Below are positions 26,878 to 37,670 of a DNA stretch of 64,000 nt, piece after piece. The stretch is from the NCBI RefSeq assembly GCF_014679505.1, contig NZ_CP061474.1, positions 588,001 to 652,000 on the forward strand. The letters are read 5' to 3'. Positions within the stretch are counted from its first letter, which is position 1; each line of letters starts with the position of its first letter. Below the pieces are notes generated by a model. The model was not told the origin of the DNA. It worked only from the letters and a program-made list of their open reading frames with translations, and did not search any database. This DNA is from Geobacillus sp. 46C-IIa. GTDB lineage: Bacteria > Bacillota > Bacilli > Bacillales > Anoxybacillaceae. The translations under genes were made by a program, and so were the position numbers.

Positions 26878-27839
26878 AATTTGAAAAGCCGCTTGTTGAG
26901 CTGCGCCGCAAAATTCAAGAGCTGAAAGAGTTTATGAAAACGGCGGACGTCGATTTGTCGGCGGAAATCGAGAAACTGGAGGCGCGGCTCGCCAAGCTTG
27001 AGAACGAAGTGTATGCGAACTTGACGCCGTGGGACCGCGTACAAATCGCCCGCCATCCGCAGCGGCCGACGACGCTTGATTATATTGAGCGGCTGTTTAC
27101 GAACTTTCTCGAATGCCATGGCGACCGCTGCTTTGGCGATGATGAGGCGATCGTCGGCGGCATCGCCGATTATGATGGGCTGCCGGTGACAGTCATTGGC
27201 CACCAGCGTGGCAAAGATACGAAAGAAAACTTGCGCCGCAACTTTGGCATGCCGCACCCGGAAGGCTACCGGAAGGCGCTCCGGCTGATGAAGCAGGCGG
27301 AAAAGTTTTCCCGTCCGATCATTTGCTTTATTGATACAAAAGGCGCCTATCCGGGCAAAGCGGCCGAAGAGCGCGGCCAAAGCGAAGCGATCGCCCGCAA
27401 CTTGTTTGAAATGGCGGGACTGACGGTGCCGGTCGTCTGCATCGTCATCGGCGAAGGCGGAAGCGGCGGGGCGCTGGCGCTTGGTGTCGGCAACCATATT
27501 CATATGCTCGAAAACTCTACGTACTCGGTCATTTCGCCGGAAGGGGCGGCGGCCATCTTATGGAAAGATGCATCATTGGCGCAGCGGGCGGCGGAAACGA
27601 TGAAAATTACCGCTCATGACTTAAAGACGCTCGGCGTCATTGATGAAATCATTCCGGAAGTGAAAGGCGGCGCCCACCGCAATGCCGACGAGCAGGCGAA
27701 AGAAATCGACCGCGTGCTGCGCGCTTCGCTTAAGCAGCTGCTGGCGCTCGACGGCGAGGCGCTCGTGGAACAGCGCTACGAAAAATTTAAACAAATGGGT
27801 CAAGTCTCGTTTTTACAAGAGACGATTCGGGCAAGATAA
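26862..27839 (+). CDS. accA: Acetyl-CoA carboxylase carboxyltransferase subunit alpha
   Basis: 325 residues, full length. An N-terminal coiled coil ([20 protein letters not shown]) precedes the carboxyltransferase core, with [20 protein letters not shown] and [13 protein letters not shown] forming the oxyanion and biotin-site loops. It pairs with AccD as an alpha2beta2 carboxyltransferase. Its ATG lies inside the end of accD, and its own ribosome site (GGAGGAGG) is within accD. A terminator follows directly. Confidence 0.97.
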   Translation: MVAELEFEKPLVELRRKIQELKEFMKTADVDLSAEIEKLEARLAKLENEVYANLTPWDRVQIARHPQRPTTLDYIERLFTNFLECHGDRCFGDDEAIVGGIADYDGLPVTVIGHQRGKDTKENLRRNFGMPHPEGYRKALRLMKQAEKFSRPIICFIDTKGAYPGKAAEERGQSEAIARNLFEMAGLTVPVVCIVIGEGGSGGALALGVGNHIHMLENSTYSVISPEGAAAILWKDASLAQRAAETMKITAHDLKTLGVIDEIIPEVKGGAHRNADEQAKEIDRVLRASLKQLLALDGEALVEQRYEKFKQMGQVSFLQETIRAR

Positions 27840-27843
27840 GGAA

Positions 27844-27875
27844 AAAGCTGTCTCCTTCTGTGGGACAGCTTTGTT
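27844..27875 (+). terminator. accDA terminator
   Basis: AAAGCTGTC (27844-27852) pairs with GACAGCTTT (27864-27872), followed by GTTCTGTT; five bases after the accA stop. Confidence 0.75.
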
Positions 27876-27924
27876 CTGTTCAGAAAAACTTGTTCGTGTA
27901 AGCCGTTTCAGCGAAGGCTTCGAT

Positions 27925-27953
27925 ATTGTGTTCCGTAGTGGTTCATGGTACAT
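27925..27953 (+). promoter_or_regulatory. Possible sigma-A promoter of pfkA-pyk
   Basis: TTGTGT and TACATT are separated by about 17 bases, roughly 75 bases before the pfkA start. Both elements are weak matches and are suggested mainly by position after the accDA terminator. Confidence 0.35.
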
Positions 27954-28009
27954 TAGGAATGTTCAAGAGCGACAGACGTATGAGGTCGGACGTGTTGAAT
28001 TTGACGTAA

Positions 28010-28984
<975 letters not shown>

Positions 28985-29011
28985 TTCCCGAGGGGAAAGG
29001 AAGAAGAAACG

Positions 29012-30775
29012 ATGAAGCGGAAAACGAAAATCGTCTGTACCATTGGGCCGGCAAGTGAAAGCGTGGACAAGCTCGTACAGCTAATTGAAGCGGGAATGAA
29101 CGTGGCCCGTCTGAACTTTTCACACGGCGATCACGAGGAGCATGGACGGCGCATTGCCAACATTCGCGAGGCGGCGGAGCGGACGGGCAAAACGGTCGCC
29201 ATTTTGCTCGATACGAAAGGTCCGGAAATCCGGACGCACAATATGGAAAACGGCGCGATTGAACTGAAAGAAGGGGCGAAGCTCGTCATTTCGATGAGCG
29301 AAGTGCTCGGCACGCCGGAAAAAATCTCGATCACTTATCCGGGATTGATTGACGATGTATCCGTCGGTTCGAAAATTTTGCTCGACGACGGGCTGATCGG
29401 CCTTGAGGTCAATGCGGTCGACAAACAAGCCGGAGAAATCGTGACGACCGTTTTAAACGGCGGTGTGCTGAAAAACAAAAAAGGGGTCAACGTCCCGGGC
29501 GTGCGCGTCAACTTGCCGGGGATTACCGAGAAAGACCGTGCTGACATTTTGTTTGGCATCCGCCAAGGAATCGACTTTATCGCCGCTTCGTTCGTGCGCC
29601 GGGCGTCCGATGTGCTCGAAATTCGCGAGCTGCTTGAGGCGCACGATGCCCTCCATATTCAAATTATCGCCAAAATTGAAAATGAAGAAGGCGTCGCCAA
29701 CATCGACGAAATTTTAGAAGCGGCCGACGGCCTGATGGTGGCCCGCGGGGATTTAGGCGTCGAAATCCCGGCTGAAGAAGTGCCGCTCATCCAAAAGCTG
29801 TTGATCAAAAAGTGCAATATGCTCGGCAAGCCGGTCATTACGGCGACGCAAATGCTCGATTCGATGCAGCGCAATCCGCGGCCGACGCGGGCGGAAGCAA
29901 GCGACGTCGCCAACGCCATTTTTGACGGCACGGACGCTGTCATGCTTTCCGGGGAAACAGCGGCCGGCCACTACCCCGTCGAAGCGGTCAGAACGATGCA
30001 CCAAATCGCGCTCCGCACCGAACAGGCGCTTGAGCACCGCGACATTTTGTCCCAGCGTACAAAAGAAAGCGCGACGACGATTACTGATGCCATCGGGCAG
30101 TCGGTCGCCCATACGGCGTTGAATTTGGATGTCGCCGCGATCGTCACGCCGACGGTGAGCGGAAAAACGCCGCAAATGGTGGCAAAATACCGCCCGAAAG
30201 CGCCGATTATCGCCGTCACTTCAAACGAGGCGGTATCGCGCCGGTTGGCTCTCGTCTGGGGCGTCTATACGAAAGAAGCGCCGCATGTGAACACGACGGA
30301 TGAAATGTTGGATGTGGCCGTCGATGCGGCGGTGCGTTCCGGCTTGGTGAAGCATGGAGACTTGGTCGTCATCACGGCCGGCGTGCCGGTCGGGGAAACC
30401 GGTTCGACGAACTTAATGAAAGTGCACGTCATCAGCGATCTTCTCGCCAAAGGGCAAGGCATCGGCCGCAAATCGGCGTTCGGCAAGGCTGTTGTGGCGA
30501 AAACAGCGGAAGAAGCGCGGCAAAAAATGGTCGACGGCGGCATTTTAGTTACGATCAGCACCGATGCCGACATGATGCCGGCGATCGAAAAGGCGGCGGC
30601 GATCATTACGGAGGAAGGCGGGCTGACAAGCCATGCTGCGGTTGTCGGCTTAAGCCTTGGCATTCCGGTCGTCGTCGGGGTGACCAACGCGACAAGTTTG
30701 TTTAAAGACGGGCAGGAAATTACCGTCGACGGCGGGTTTGGCGCTGTCTATCGCGGCCATGCGAGCGTCTTGTAA
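29012..30775 (+). CDS. pyk: Pyruvate kinase with C-terminal PEP-utilising-type domain
   Basis: 587 residues. The first ~475 form the standard pyruvate kinase (N-terminal [12 protein letters not shown], barrel with [21 protein letters not shown] and TATQMLDSM). The extra ~110 residues at the C-terminus resemble the mobile domain of PEP-utilising enzymes and include [11 protein letters not shown] with its histidine; such an extension is known in Bacillus and Geobacillus pyruvate kinases and is not a phosphotransfer site in those. It makes pyruvate and ATP from phosphoenolpyruvate. Ribosome site AGGGGAAAGGAAG. Cotranscribed with pfkA; a strong terminator follows. Confidence 0.98.
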   Translation: MKRKTKIVCTIGPASESVDKLVQLIEAGMNVARLNFSHGDHEEHGRRIANIREAAERTGKTVAILLDTKGPEIRTHNMENGAIELKEGAKLVISMSEVLGTPEKISITYPGLIDDVSVGSKILLDDGLIGLEVNAVDKQAGEIVTTVLNGGVLKNKKGVNVPGVRVNLPGITEKDRADILFGIRQGIDFIAASFVRRASDVLEIRELLEAHDALHIQIIAKIENEEGVANIDEILEAADGLMVARGDLGVEIPAEEVPLIQKLLIKKCNMLGKPVITATQMLDSMQRNPRPTRAEASDVANAIFDGTDAVMLSGETAAGHYPVEAVRTMHQIALRTEQALEHRDILSQRTKESATTITDAIGQSVAHTALNLDVAAIVTPTVSGKTPQMVAKYRPKAPIIAVTSNEAVSRRLALVWGVYTKEAPHVNTTDEMLDVAVDAAVRSGLVKHGDLVVITAGVPVGETGSTNLMKVHVISDLLAKGQGIGRKSAFGKAVVAKTAEEARQKMVDGGILVTISTDADMMPAIEKAAAIITEEGGLTSHAAVVGLSLGIPVVVGVTNATSLFKDGQEITVDGGFGAVYRGHASVL

Positions 30776-30793
30776 TGCGGTTGTCGACCAACG

Positions 30794-30826
30794 AAAACAG
30801 CCTTGGCCATAAGCCAAGGCTGTTTT
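30794..30826. terminator. Bidirectional terminator between pyk and ytvI
   Basis: AAAACAGCCTTGGC pairs with GCCAAGGCTGTTTT across a short loop; the symmetric A and T runs let it serve both convergent genes. Confidence 0.92.
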
Positions 30827-31944
30827 TATGAGACCGGCTTGCCGATGATAAAGCGCCAAATGTCGCGAAAGACGTTGGCGCTATGGAGCGTGCGGATAAT
30901 GACGAGCGCGACCGGACCGGCGATCAGTCCGAGAAAGCCGAGCAGCTTGAAGCCGACAAACAAGGCGATGAGCGTCGCGAGCGGGTCAAGGCCGATCGAT
31001 GAGGAGAGCACTTTCGGCTCCATAATTTGCCGTTGGACGAGAACGACGATATACAACACGCCGAGCCCGATCGCAAACGGGATGTCGCCGCTGACCGCCG
31101 CGTAAATGATCCAAGGAACAAACACAATCCCCGTCCCTAAGTAGGGCAAAATATCAACGAACCCGATGATCAAGGCGATCGTAATGGCGTAATCGACGCG
31201 CAAAATAAGCAAGCCGATCAGCACGATGACCGTCGTAATCGAAATGAGCGTCGCCTGCGCTTTAATAAAGCCAAACAGCGCCCGCTTCAAGTCAAGAAAC
31301 ACCGTTTTTCCGCTCGCGCGGGCTTTCGCCGGCAGCCATTGCTGCACCATCCGCATAAGGCGATGCCAGTCTTTGCTGATGAAAAATGTCGCGAGCAGCG
31401 AAAAAATAAAAACTGTCGCCGCGTTCGGCAGCCAGGCAAGAAGCTGTGGAATGTTTTGCAGCACGCGCTGGATAAATTCGCCGACCGTCGTCGCGATTTG
31501 CGCCCCGACCGCCTGGATGTTTTGCATGATCGTATCTTGCTGGTTGGCGTTTAAGCTTTTAAACAAGACGGCCAAGTCTTGATAGAGCGGGATGAGCTGA
31601 TTGGCGGCAAACGACTCCATATACGTGATGAGCGCCTGGAATTTTTCCGGCACAACGTCGGCCAAGTATTGCGTTCCGGAAACGATTTCGGCAATTAACA
31701 GCGTCACAATGCCAGCAACGGCGGCAAACAGGACGATCAACGTAATGCTGACGGCGAGCCAGCGCGGCATTTTCGCCTTTCGCTCCAAAAAATCGACGAG
31801 CGGATTGATGAAAAGAGCGATAAAAAAGGCAATAATAAACGGGTACGTCACCGCCGAGACATAGTAGACGGCAATGGCGCCGAACACAACGGCGGCGATG
31901 ACAATGAGCAAGCGCAAAAAACGGTCGACATAGACTCGGGACAA
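30826..31944 (-). CDS. ytvI: YtvI, AI-2E-transporter-like sporulation membrane protein
   Basis: 372 residues from a TTG at 31944, with GGGGGTG six bases upstream; the frame extends to 32004 but without a ribosome site. About seven hydrophobic segments follow the AI-2E family pattern: a pair near the N-terminus (LLIVIAAVVFGAIAVYYVSA, PFIIAFFIALFINPLVDFLE), a long amphipathic central region (about 100-200), and a C-terminal membrane bundle with YLGTGIVFVPWIIYA. B. subtilis ytvI lies in the same place after pyk. The transported substrate is unknown. Confidence 0.88.
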   Translation of the reverse strand: MSRVYVDRFLRLLIVIAAVVFGAIAVYYVSAVTYPFIIAFFIALFINPLVDFLERKAKMPRWLAVSITLIVLFAAVAGIVTLLIAEIVSGTQYLADVVPEKFQALITYMESFAANQLIPLYQDLAVLFKSLNANQQDTIMQNIQAVGAQIATTVGEFIQRVLQNIPQLLAWLPNAATVFIFSLLATFFISKDWHRLMRMVQQWLPAKARASGKTVFLDLKRALFGFIKAQATLISITTVIVLIGLLILRVDYAITIALIIGFVDILPYLGTGIVFVPWIIYAAVSGDIPFAIGLGVLYIVVLVQRQIMEPKVLSSSIGLDPLATLIALFVGFKLLGFLGLIAGPVALVIIRTLHSANVFRDIWRFIIGKPVS

Positions 31945-32037
31945 TGTTTCACCCCCAACGGTTCTCCATACTGATATATTACATGTTTCTTTACGAAGAA
32001 GCAAAAAGACAAGTTTCAGAGGAAAGGGCGGACGATC

Positions 32038-32493
32038 GTGAACGAACCAGTGCTATTTCTGCTTGTGTTGTTAGTGATCGGGATGTTGGCGAAAAATCAG
32101 TCGCTCATCATCGCCATTGTGGTGTTGCTGGCCATCAAGTTGTTCGGGTTGGATGGGCGGTTGCTGACAGCCATTCAGTCGAAAGGAATCAACTGGGGGG
32201 TTACGGTCATTACGATTGCGGTGCTGGCACCGATCGCCGCGGGAGAGATCGGTTTTAAGCAGCTCATCGGCTCGCTGCAGTCCATGGCGGCCTGGATTGC
32301 GCTCTTATCCGGCGTTTTTGTGGCGTTAATTGCCAAAGGCGGCGTGACGCTTTTGGCCAATGATCCGCACATCACGGCGGCGCTCGTGCTCGGCACGGTC
32401 ATTGCCGTATCGCTGTTTCACGGGGTAGCCGTCGGGCCGTTAATAGGCGCAGGCATTGCCTATACGGTCATAAAAATGGTAGAATATTTTTGA
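32038..32493 (+). CDS. UPF0756 (DUF441) membrane protein
   Basis: 151 residues from a GTG at 32038, after AGGAAAGGGCGG. Four hydrophobic segments: VLFLLVLLVIGMLA, LIIAIVVLLAIKLFG, WGVTVITIAVLAPIA with a following helix, and AALVLGTVIAVSLFHGVAVG. No charged catalytic pattern is seen. It is divergent from ytvI and lies before citZ, matching ytwI of B. subtilis. Function is unknown for the family. Confidence 0.88.
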   Translation: MNEPVLFLLVLLVIGMLAKNQSLIIAIVVLLAIKLFGLDGRLLTAIQSKGINWGVTVITIAVLAPIAAGEIGFKQLIGSLQSMAAWIALLSGVFVALIAKGGVTLLANDPHITAALVLGTVIAVSLFHGVAVGPLIGAGIAYTVIKMVEYF

Positions 32494-32553
32494 AGCTGGG
32501 GCGAGAATCGTTATTCCTGTGTAATAATCTTTTGCCAAATGGATGCATTCCCA

Positions 32554-32582
32554 TTCACAAAAGTCTGATAATTGTTTATAAT
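32554..32582 (+). promoter_or_regulatory. Sigma-A promoter of citZ
   Basis: TTCACA (32554-32559) and perfect TATAAT (32577-32582) with a 17-base spacer. The -10 overlaps ATAATTGTTTAT, a small dyad that loosely recalls a CcpC box. This gives a citZ leader of about 170 bases. Confidence 0.75.
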
Positions 32583-32654
32583 AATAGGCGTAAGCAAGTT
32601 TTCGGGTCAAGCAACACGCACGCTGCCGCAGCAGGGCGGCAGCCGATGCGGCAA

Positions 32655-32668
32655 TGTAAGCACTTTCG
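32655..32668 (+). promoter_or_regulatory. cre-like site in the citZ leader
   Basis: TGTAAGCACTTTCG fits the CcpA consensus TGWAANCGNTNWCA with two mismatches. It lies about 65-70 bases downstream of the likely transcription start, where CcpA binding could block elongation. A GC-rich hairpin (GCTGCCGC with GGCGGCAGC, about 32622-32643) precedes it. Confidence 0.4.
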
Positions 32669-32759
32669 TGTGCGGATTTGTTTTTGCATCCATTTCGAGC
32701 AAGCGCTCACCAGCCGCCCAGCGGCAAGGCAGGAATTATGAAGAAAAGGGGAGATTCAT

Positions 32760-33878
32760 ATGACGGTAACCCGCGGTTTAGAAGGGGTTGTGGCAACGAC
32801 CTCAAGCATCAGCTCGATCATCGACGATACATTGACGTATGTCGGCTATGACATTGACGATTTAGCAGAAAACGCTTCCTTCGAAGAGGTCATTTATTTG
32901 CTCTGGCATCGGGTGCTGCCGACAAAAGAGCAGCTGGCTGAGCTGAAACAGCAGCTTGCTGAAAATGCGGCCATTCCGAACGAAATCATTGAGCATTTTA
33001 AATTATATCCGATCGATCAAGTGCACCCGATGGCGGCGTTGCGCACGGCGATCTCGCTTCTCGGCCTCTATGATGAAGAGGCGGACGTCATGACGAAAGA
33101 GGCAAACTATCGGAAAGCGATTCGCCTGCAGGCGAAAATCCCGACGATCGTCACCGCATTCGCCCGCGTGCGCAAAGGATTGGAACCGGTTGCGCCGCGC
33201 AAAGATTTAAGCTTTGCCGCCAATTTCTTGTACATGCTCACCGGTGAGGAGCCGAACGAGATTGCGGAGGAGGCGTTCAACAAGGCGCTCGTGCTTCATG
33301 CGGACCATGAGCTGAACGCGTCGACGTTCACGGCGCGCGTCTGCGTGGCGACGCTGTCAGACATTTATTCCGGCATCACCGCTGCGATCGGTGCGTTAAA
33401 AGGGCCGCTTCACGGCGGGGCGAACGAAGCGGTCATGAAAATGTTGACGGAAATCGGCACGGTCGATAACGTTGAGCCGTACATCCGCGGAAAACTGGCC
33501 AACAAAGAGAAAATCATGGGCTTTGGCCACCGCGTCTACCGGAAAGGCGATCCGCGCGCCAAGCATTTGAAAAAAATGTCGGAAAAGCTGACGAAGCTAG
33601 TCGGTGAACCGCACTGGTATGAAATGTCGACGAAAATTGAAGAGATCGTCACATCGGAAAAAGCGTTGCCGCCGAACGTTGACTTTTATTCCGCCTCGGT
33701 TTACCATTGTTTAGGAATCGATCATGATTTATTTACGCCGATTTTTGCCGTGAGCCGGACATCGGGATGGCTGGCCCATATTTTAGAGCAATACGACAAC
33801 AACCGTCTCATTCGTCCGCGCGCGGAATACACCGGCCCGGGCAAGCAGGTGTACGTTCCGATCGAACACCGCGGCTAA
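32760..33878 (+). CDS. citZ: Citrate synthase
   Basis: 372 residues, the short Gram-positive form. The catalytic histidines and aspartate lie in GPLHGGANEAVMKML and MGFGHRVYRKGDPRAK and in the late VDFYSASVYHCLG region. It condenses oxaloacetate and acetyl-CoA to citrate. The ATG follows AAAAGGGGAG. It heads the citZ-icd-mdh cluster; the gaps are 72 and 25 bases, with a weak hairpin after citZ (GGCGGTGAAGG / CCCTTCACGCC near 33890-33920) that could reduce read-through. Confidence 0.98.
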   Translation: MTVTRGLEGVVATTSSISSIIDDTLTYVGYDIDDLAENASFEEVIYLLWHRVLPTKEQLAELKQQLAENAAIPNEIIEHFKLYPIDQVHPMAALRTAISLLGLYDEEADVMTKEANYRKAIRLQAKIPTIVTAFARVRKGLEPVAPRKDLSFAANFLYMLTGEEPNEIAEEAFNKALVLHADHELNASTFTARVCVATLSDIYSGITAAIGALKGPLHGGANEAVMKMLTEIGTVDNVEPYIRGKLANKEKIMGFGHRVYRKGDPRAKHLKKMSEKLTKLVGEPHWYEMSTKIEEIVTSEKALPPNVDFYSASVYHCLGIDHDLFTPIFAVSRTSGWLAHILEQYDNNRLIRPRAEYTGPGKQVYVPIEHRG

Positions 33879-33950
33879 ACAAGTGGACAAGGCGGTGAAG
33901 GCAAGCCCTTCACGCCTTTTCAATAAAAAATGGCATTGGGGGTTTTACTC

Positions 33951-35222
33951 GTGACGCAAGGGGAAAAAATTACTGTCACCAATGGTGTGCTCAACGTTCC
34001 AAACAATCCGATCATTCCGTTCATTGAAGGGGACGGAACCGGCCCAGACATTTGGGCAGCTGCTTCGCGCGTGCTCGAAGCAGCGGTGGAAAAAGCGTAC
34101 AAAGGCGAGAAGAAAATCGTCTGGAAGGAAGTGCTCGCCGGTGAAAAGGCGTATAAACTGACGGGCAGCTGGCTTCCAGATGAAACGCTTGAGACGATCC
34201 GCGAATACATAATCGCCATTAAAGGGCCGTTGACGACTCCGGTCGGCGGCGGCATCCGCTCGCTGAACGTGGCGCTCCGCCAAGAGCTCGACTTGTTCGT
34301 CTGCCTCCGCCCGGTCCGCTACTTCCAAGGCGTTCCGTCGCCGGTCAAACGGCCGGAAGATACCGACATGGTTATTTTCCGCGAAAACACGGAAGACATT
34401 TACGCCGGCATCGAGTATGCGAAAGGCACGCCGGAAGTGAAAAAAGTGATCGACTTTTTGCAAAACGAAATGGGTGTGCGCAAAATCCGCTTCCCGGAAA
34501 CGTCCGGCATCGGCATCAAGCCGATTTCTGAAGAGGGAACGAAGCGGCTCGTGCGCGCGGCGATCAACTATGCGATCGAACACGGCCGCAAATCGGTCAC
34601 GCTCGTCCATAAAGGGAACATTATGAAGTTCACCGAAGGGGCGTTTAAAAACTGGGGCTACGAGCTGGCTGAACAAGAGTTCGGCGATAAAGTGTTCACA
34701 TGGGCGCAATACGACCGCATCGTTGAAGCGGAAGGAAAAGAAGCGGCGAACAAAGCGCTGGCGGACGCGGAAGCGAACGGCAAAATCATCATTAAAGACG
34801 CCATCGCCGACATCTTCCTGCAGCAAATTTTGACCCGCCCGCGCGAGTTTGATGTCATCGCGACAATGAACTTAAACGGCGACTACATTTCCGACGCGCT
34901 CGCGGCCCAAGTCGGCGGCATCGGCATCGCGCCGGGGGCGAACATCAACTATGAAACCGGACATGCCATTTTCGAAGCGACGCACGGAACGGCGCCGAAA
35001 TATGCGGGGCTTGACAAAGTCAATCCGTCGTCCGTCATTTTGTCCGGCGTCATGATGTTTGAGCATCTCGGCTGGAATGAAGCGGCTAAATTGATTATTC
35101 AAGCCATGGAAAAAACGATTGCGTCCAAAGTTGTAACGTACGATTTTGCCCGCCTGATGGAAGGGGCAACCGAAGTGAAATGTTCCGAGTTTGCTGATGC
35201 GCTCATCCGCAATATGGACTAA
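33951..35222 (+). CDS. icd: Isocitrate dehydrogenase, NADP-dependent
   Basis: 423 residues from the GTG at 33951, about nine bases after TTGGGGG; an ATG at 33930 would place that ribosome site inside the gene, and the B. subtilis protein begins at the same GEKITV motif. Substrate-site [13 protein letters not shown] includes the serine phosphorylated in E. coli; the late [15 protein letters not shown] belongs to the cofactor site. It oxidises isocitrate to 2-oxoglutarate. It is the second gene of citZ-icd-mdh. Confidence 0.97.
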   Translation: MTQGEKITVTNGVLNVPNNPIIPFIEGDGTGPDIWAAASRVLEAAVEKAYKGEKKIVWKEVLAGEKAYKLTGSWLPDETLETIREYIIAIKGPLTTPVGGGIRSLNVALRQELDLFVCLRPVRYFQGVPSPVKRPEDTDMVIFRENTEDIYAGIEYAKGTPEVKKVIDFLQNEMGVRKIRFPETSGIGIKPISEEGTKRLVRAAINYAIEHGRKSVTLVHKGNIMKFTEGAFKNWGYELAEQEFGDKVFTWAQYDRIVEAEGKEAANKALADAEANGKIIIKDAIADIFLQQILTRPREFDVIATMNLNGDYISDALAAQVGGIGIAPGANINYETGHAIFEATHGTAPKYAGLDKVNPSSVILSGVMMFEHLGWNEAAKLIIQAMEKTIASKVVTYDFARLMEGATEVKCSEFADALIRNMD

Positions 35223-35247
35223 CCTTTAATGAAAGGGATGGCAAACG

Positions 35248-36186
35248 ATGGCGATGAAACGGAAAAAAATCTCGGTCATTGGCGCCGGATTTACGGGGGC
35301 GACGACGGCGTTCCTTTTGGCGCAAAAAGAGCTTGGCGACATCGTGCTTGTCGACATTCCACAGCTTGAGAATCCGACGAAAGGGAAAGCGCTCGATATG
35401 CTCGAGTCGAGCCCGGTGCTCGGCTTTGACGCGAACATTGTCGGCACATCGGATTACGCCGACACGGCGGATTCCGACATCGTCGTCATTACGGCCGGCA
35501 TCGCCCGCAAGCCGGGAATGAGCCGTGACGACTTAGTGACGACAAACCAAAAAATTATGAAACAGGTGACGAAAGAAGTCGTCAAATACTCGCCAAACTG
35601 CTACATCATTGTCTTGACGAATCCCGTCGATGCGATGACGTATACGGTCTTTAAGGAGTCGGGATTCCCGAAAAACCGCGTCATCGGCCAATCGGGCGTC
35701 CTCGATACGGCGCGCTTCCGGACGTTCGTCGCCCAAGAGCTGAACGTTTCAGTAAAAGACGTCACCGGGTTTGTGCTGGGCGGCCATGGCGATGACATGG
35801 TGCCGCTTGTCCGCTACTCATATGCCGGCGGCATTCCGCTCGAAACGTTGATTCCAAAAGACCGTCTTGACGCCATCGTTGAGCGGACGCGCAAAGGCGG
35901 CGGTGAAATCGTCAACCTGCTTGGCAACGGCAGCGCCTACTATGCGCCGGCTGCCTCGCTTGTTGAAATGGTCGAGGCGATTTTGAAAGACCAACGCCGC
36001 ATTTTGCCGGCGATCGCCTACCTCGAAGGCGAATACGGCTATGAAGGCATTTATTTGGGCGTGCCGACGATCCTTGGCGGCAACGGCATCGAGAAAGTGA
36101 TCGAGCTTGAGCTGACCGAGGACGAAAAAGCGGCGCTCGCCAAGTCGGTCGAGTCGGTCAAAAACGTCATGCGCGTGTTAGAATAA
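35248..36186 (+). CDS. mdh: Malate dehydrogenase, LDH-like type
   Basis: 312 residues. NAD loop [10 protein letters not shown] near residue 11, acidic residue in DIVLVDIP, substrate-binding arginine loop [13 protein letters not shown] and proton-relay histidine in [10 protein letters not shown] are all visible. It interconverts malate and oxaloacetate. A second in-frame ATG two codons on is also possible; the AAAGGGATGG site suits the first. It is the last gene of the TCA cluster and ends at a strong terminator. Confidence 0.98.
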   Translation: MAMKRKKISVIGAGFTGATTAFLLAQKELGDIVLVDIPQLENPTKGKALDMLESSPVLGFDANIVGTSDYADTADSDIVVITAGIARKPGMSRDDLVTTNQKIMKQVTKEVVKYSPNCYIIVLTNPVDAMTYTVFKESGFPKNRVIGQSGVLDTARFRTFVAQELNVSVKDVTGFVLGGHGDDMVPLVRYSYAGGIPLETLIPKDRLDAIVERTRKGGGEIVNLLGNGSAYYAPAASLVEMVEAILKDQRRILPAIAYLEGEYGYEGIYLGVPTILGGNGIEKVIELELTEDEKAALAKSVESVKNVMRVLE

Positions 36187-36194
36187 CGATAAAG

Positions 36195-36224
36195 CAAAAA
36201 TTCGGGCGTTGTCCCGAATTTTTG
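36195..36224 (+). terminator. citZ-icd-mdh terminator
   Basis: CAAAAATTCGGG pairs with CCCGAATTTTTG across CGTTGT, nine bases after the mdh stop. Confidence 0.92.
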
Positions 36225-36267
36225 CGCCTTCTCTTTGAAAGCGTTTTCTATACAAAGGGGTGGGAAC

Positions 36268-36735
36268 GTGTTAAAAAAACGGAAGCTAGGGAGAACGATC
36301 GGGGAAATTCAACCCGGAGAAAAGCTTGTCTTCCAGGCGGCTATCGAAGATAAAGATTTGCTTCTTTATCTCGGGCTGACCGATGATGCGAATCCGCTTT
36401 ACATTCAGCATGACTACGCTTCACAGACACCGCTCGGGAAGCCGATCGTCCCGTCCGTCATGCTGGCGGGGATGATCACGTCAGCAGTCTCCAAATATTT
36501 GCCGGGTCCAGGAAGCTACATTACGCGTCAAGATCTTCGCTTTCTCCGCCCGGTCTACCATTATGAAACGCTCGAATTTTTGCTAGAAGTGGCAGAGGTC
36601 GACGAGGCGGGTCACTGTGTCACATTGACCGTGGCGGCGACACGCGGTGAGGAGACGGTGCTTGACGGAACGCTGTCCGTCTGTCCGCCGCATGCGCTGC
36701 CGCGCTTTGACGGCCGCGTGTTAGAGAATTTTTGA
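36268..36735 (+). CDS. MaoC-like (hotdog) dehydratase family protein
   Basis: 155 residues from the GTG at 36268 after AGGGGTGGGAAC. The R-hydratase-type motif is visible as YLGLTDDANPLYIQHDYA near residue 38, with the conserved Asp and a His-like position, followed by the hotdog strands (YHYETLEFLLEVAEV). MaoC proteins hydrate enoyl thioesters, but many members are uncharacterised and this one's thioester is unknown. A similar gene sits between mdh and phoP in many Bacillaceae. It is followed by a strong terminator. Confidence 0.85.
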   Translation: MLKKRKLGRTIGEIQPGEKLVFQAAIEDKDLLLYLGLTDDANPLYIQHDYASQTPLGKPIVPSVMLAGMITSAVSKYLPGPGSYITRQDLRFLRPVYHYETLEFLLEVAEVDEAGHCVTLTVAATRGEETVLDGTLSVCPPHALPRFDGRVLENF

Positions 36736-36840
36736 CAGAAAGAGAAAACGAGGCTGATCGGGACTGTCTTTCTAGGGCAGTCTCGTCCCTTGTTGACAAA
36801 ACGATCATTGTCCTCTCCGAAAACGGCAAACAAAAGGTTA

Positions 36841-36896
36841 GAGGCTGTTCTTCGCGGGTAAGCCGACCGTCGAAAGAACAGCCTCTTTCATTTTTT
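36841..36896 (+). terminator. Terminator between the MaoC-like gene and phoPR
   Basis: A 12-bp stem (GAGGCTGTTCTT, 36841-36852, with AAGAACAGCCTC, 36874-36885) is followed by TTTCATTTTTT. Confidence 0.9.
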
Positions 36897-36917
36897 GACG
36901 AGTTAAAGCACGAATTA

Positions 36918-36926
36918 TGGTATGAT
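36918..36926 (+). promoter_or_regulatory. Extended -10 promoter of phoPR
   Basis: TGGTATGAT gives a TGn-extended TATGAT -10; a TTGACG lies 20 bases upstream of it, too far for standard spacing. Transcription would begin about 30 bases before the phoP ATG. Confidence 0.45.
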
Positions 36927-36962
36927 AAAAACGAGAGATATTGGACGGGATGGAGGCATAGC

Positions 36963-37670
36963 ATGGGAAAAAAAATTTTAGTTGTCGATGATGAGCAGCC
37001 GATTGTGACGCTTTTGTCTTACAATTTGGAGAAAGCCGGTTTTCAAGTCGCTGTCGCCTACGACGGCGAAGAGGCGCTTGTCAAGGTGGCGTCTGAGCAG
37101 CCGGCGCTGATCATTTTGGACTTGATGCTGCCAAAGCTTGACGGTGTCGAAGTGTGCAAACAGCTTCGCCAGCAGCAAATCATGACGCCGATTTTAATGT
37201 TGACGGCGCGGGATGATGAATTTGACAAAGTGCTCGGCCTTGAGCTTGGCGCGGATGATTACATGACGAAACCGTTCAGCCCGCGCGAAGTCGTCGCGCG
37301 TGTGAAGGCGATTTTGCGCCGCACCGAGTTTGTCCCCGCGGCGGCCGAATCGGGCGAACGGATCGCCATCGGCGAGCTGGAGATTTTCCCGGAGCGATAC
37401 GAAGCGGCGATCGGCGGCAAGACGCTTGAGCTGACGCCAAAAGAATTTGAGCTGCTTCTTCACTTGGCGCGGCATAAAGGGCGGGTGTTGACGCGCGATC
37501 AATTGCTCAGCGCGGTCTGGAACTACGACTTTGCCGGCGATACGCGCATTGTTGACGTCCATATCAGCCATTTGCGCGAGAAAATTGAGGAAGATACGAA
37601 AAAACCGGCGTACATTAAAACGGTGCGCGGCCTCGGCTACAAATTGGAGGAGCCGAAGCGGCATGAATAG
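36963..37670 (+). CDS. phoP: Phosphate response regulator PhoP
   Basis: 235 residues from the ATG at 36963 after GGAGG. Receiver domain (1-120) with acidic pocket VVDDEQP, phospho-acceptor D53 (LDLMLPKLDG) and KPFSPRE lysine; C-terminal OmpR-type winged helix (about 135-232, LELTPKEFELLLHLARHKG, DTRIVDVHISHLREKI). Phosphorylated by PhoR under phosphate limitation, it controls Pho-regulon promoters. Its last eight bases overlap the phoR start. The terminator just upstream isolates it from the MaoC-like gene. Confidence 0.97.
   Translation: MGKKILVVDDEQPIVTLLSYNLEKAGFQVAVAYDGEEALVKVASEQPALIILDLMLPKLDGVEVCKQLRQQQIMTPILMLTARDDEFDKVLGLELGADDYMTKPFSPREVVARVKAILRRTEFVPAAAESGERIAIGELEIFPERYEAAIGGKTLELTPKEFELLLHLARHKGRVLTRDQLLSAVWNYDFAGDTRIVDVHISHLREKIEEDTKKPAYIKTVRGLGYKLEEPKRHE

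Noticed and set aside
32566-32582. CcpC box at citZ
   Set aside because: Only ATAATTGTTTAT is present; spacing does not match ATAA-N7-TTAT, so not listed as a feature on its own.
33945-34826. 293-codon open frame antisense to icd
   Set aside because: Complement of a highly expressed, certain gene; no independent signals.
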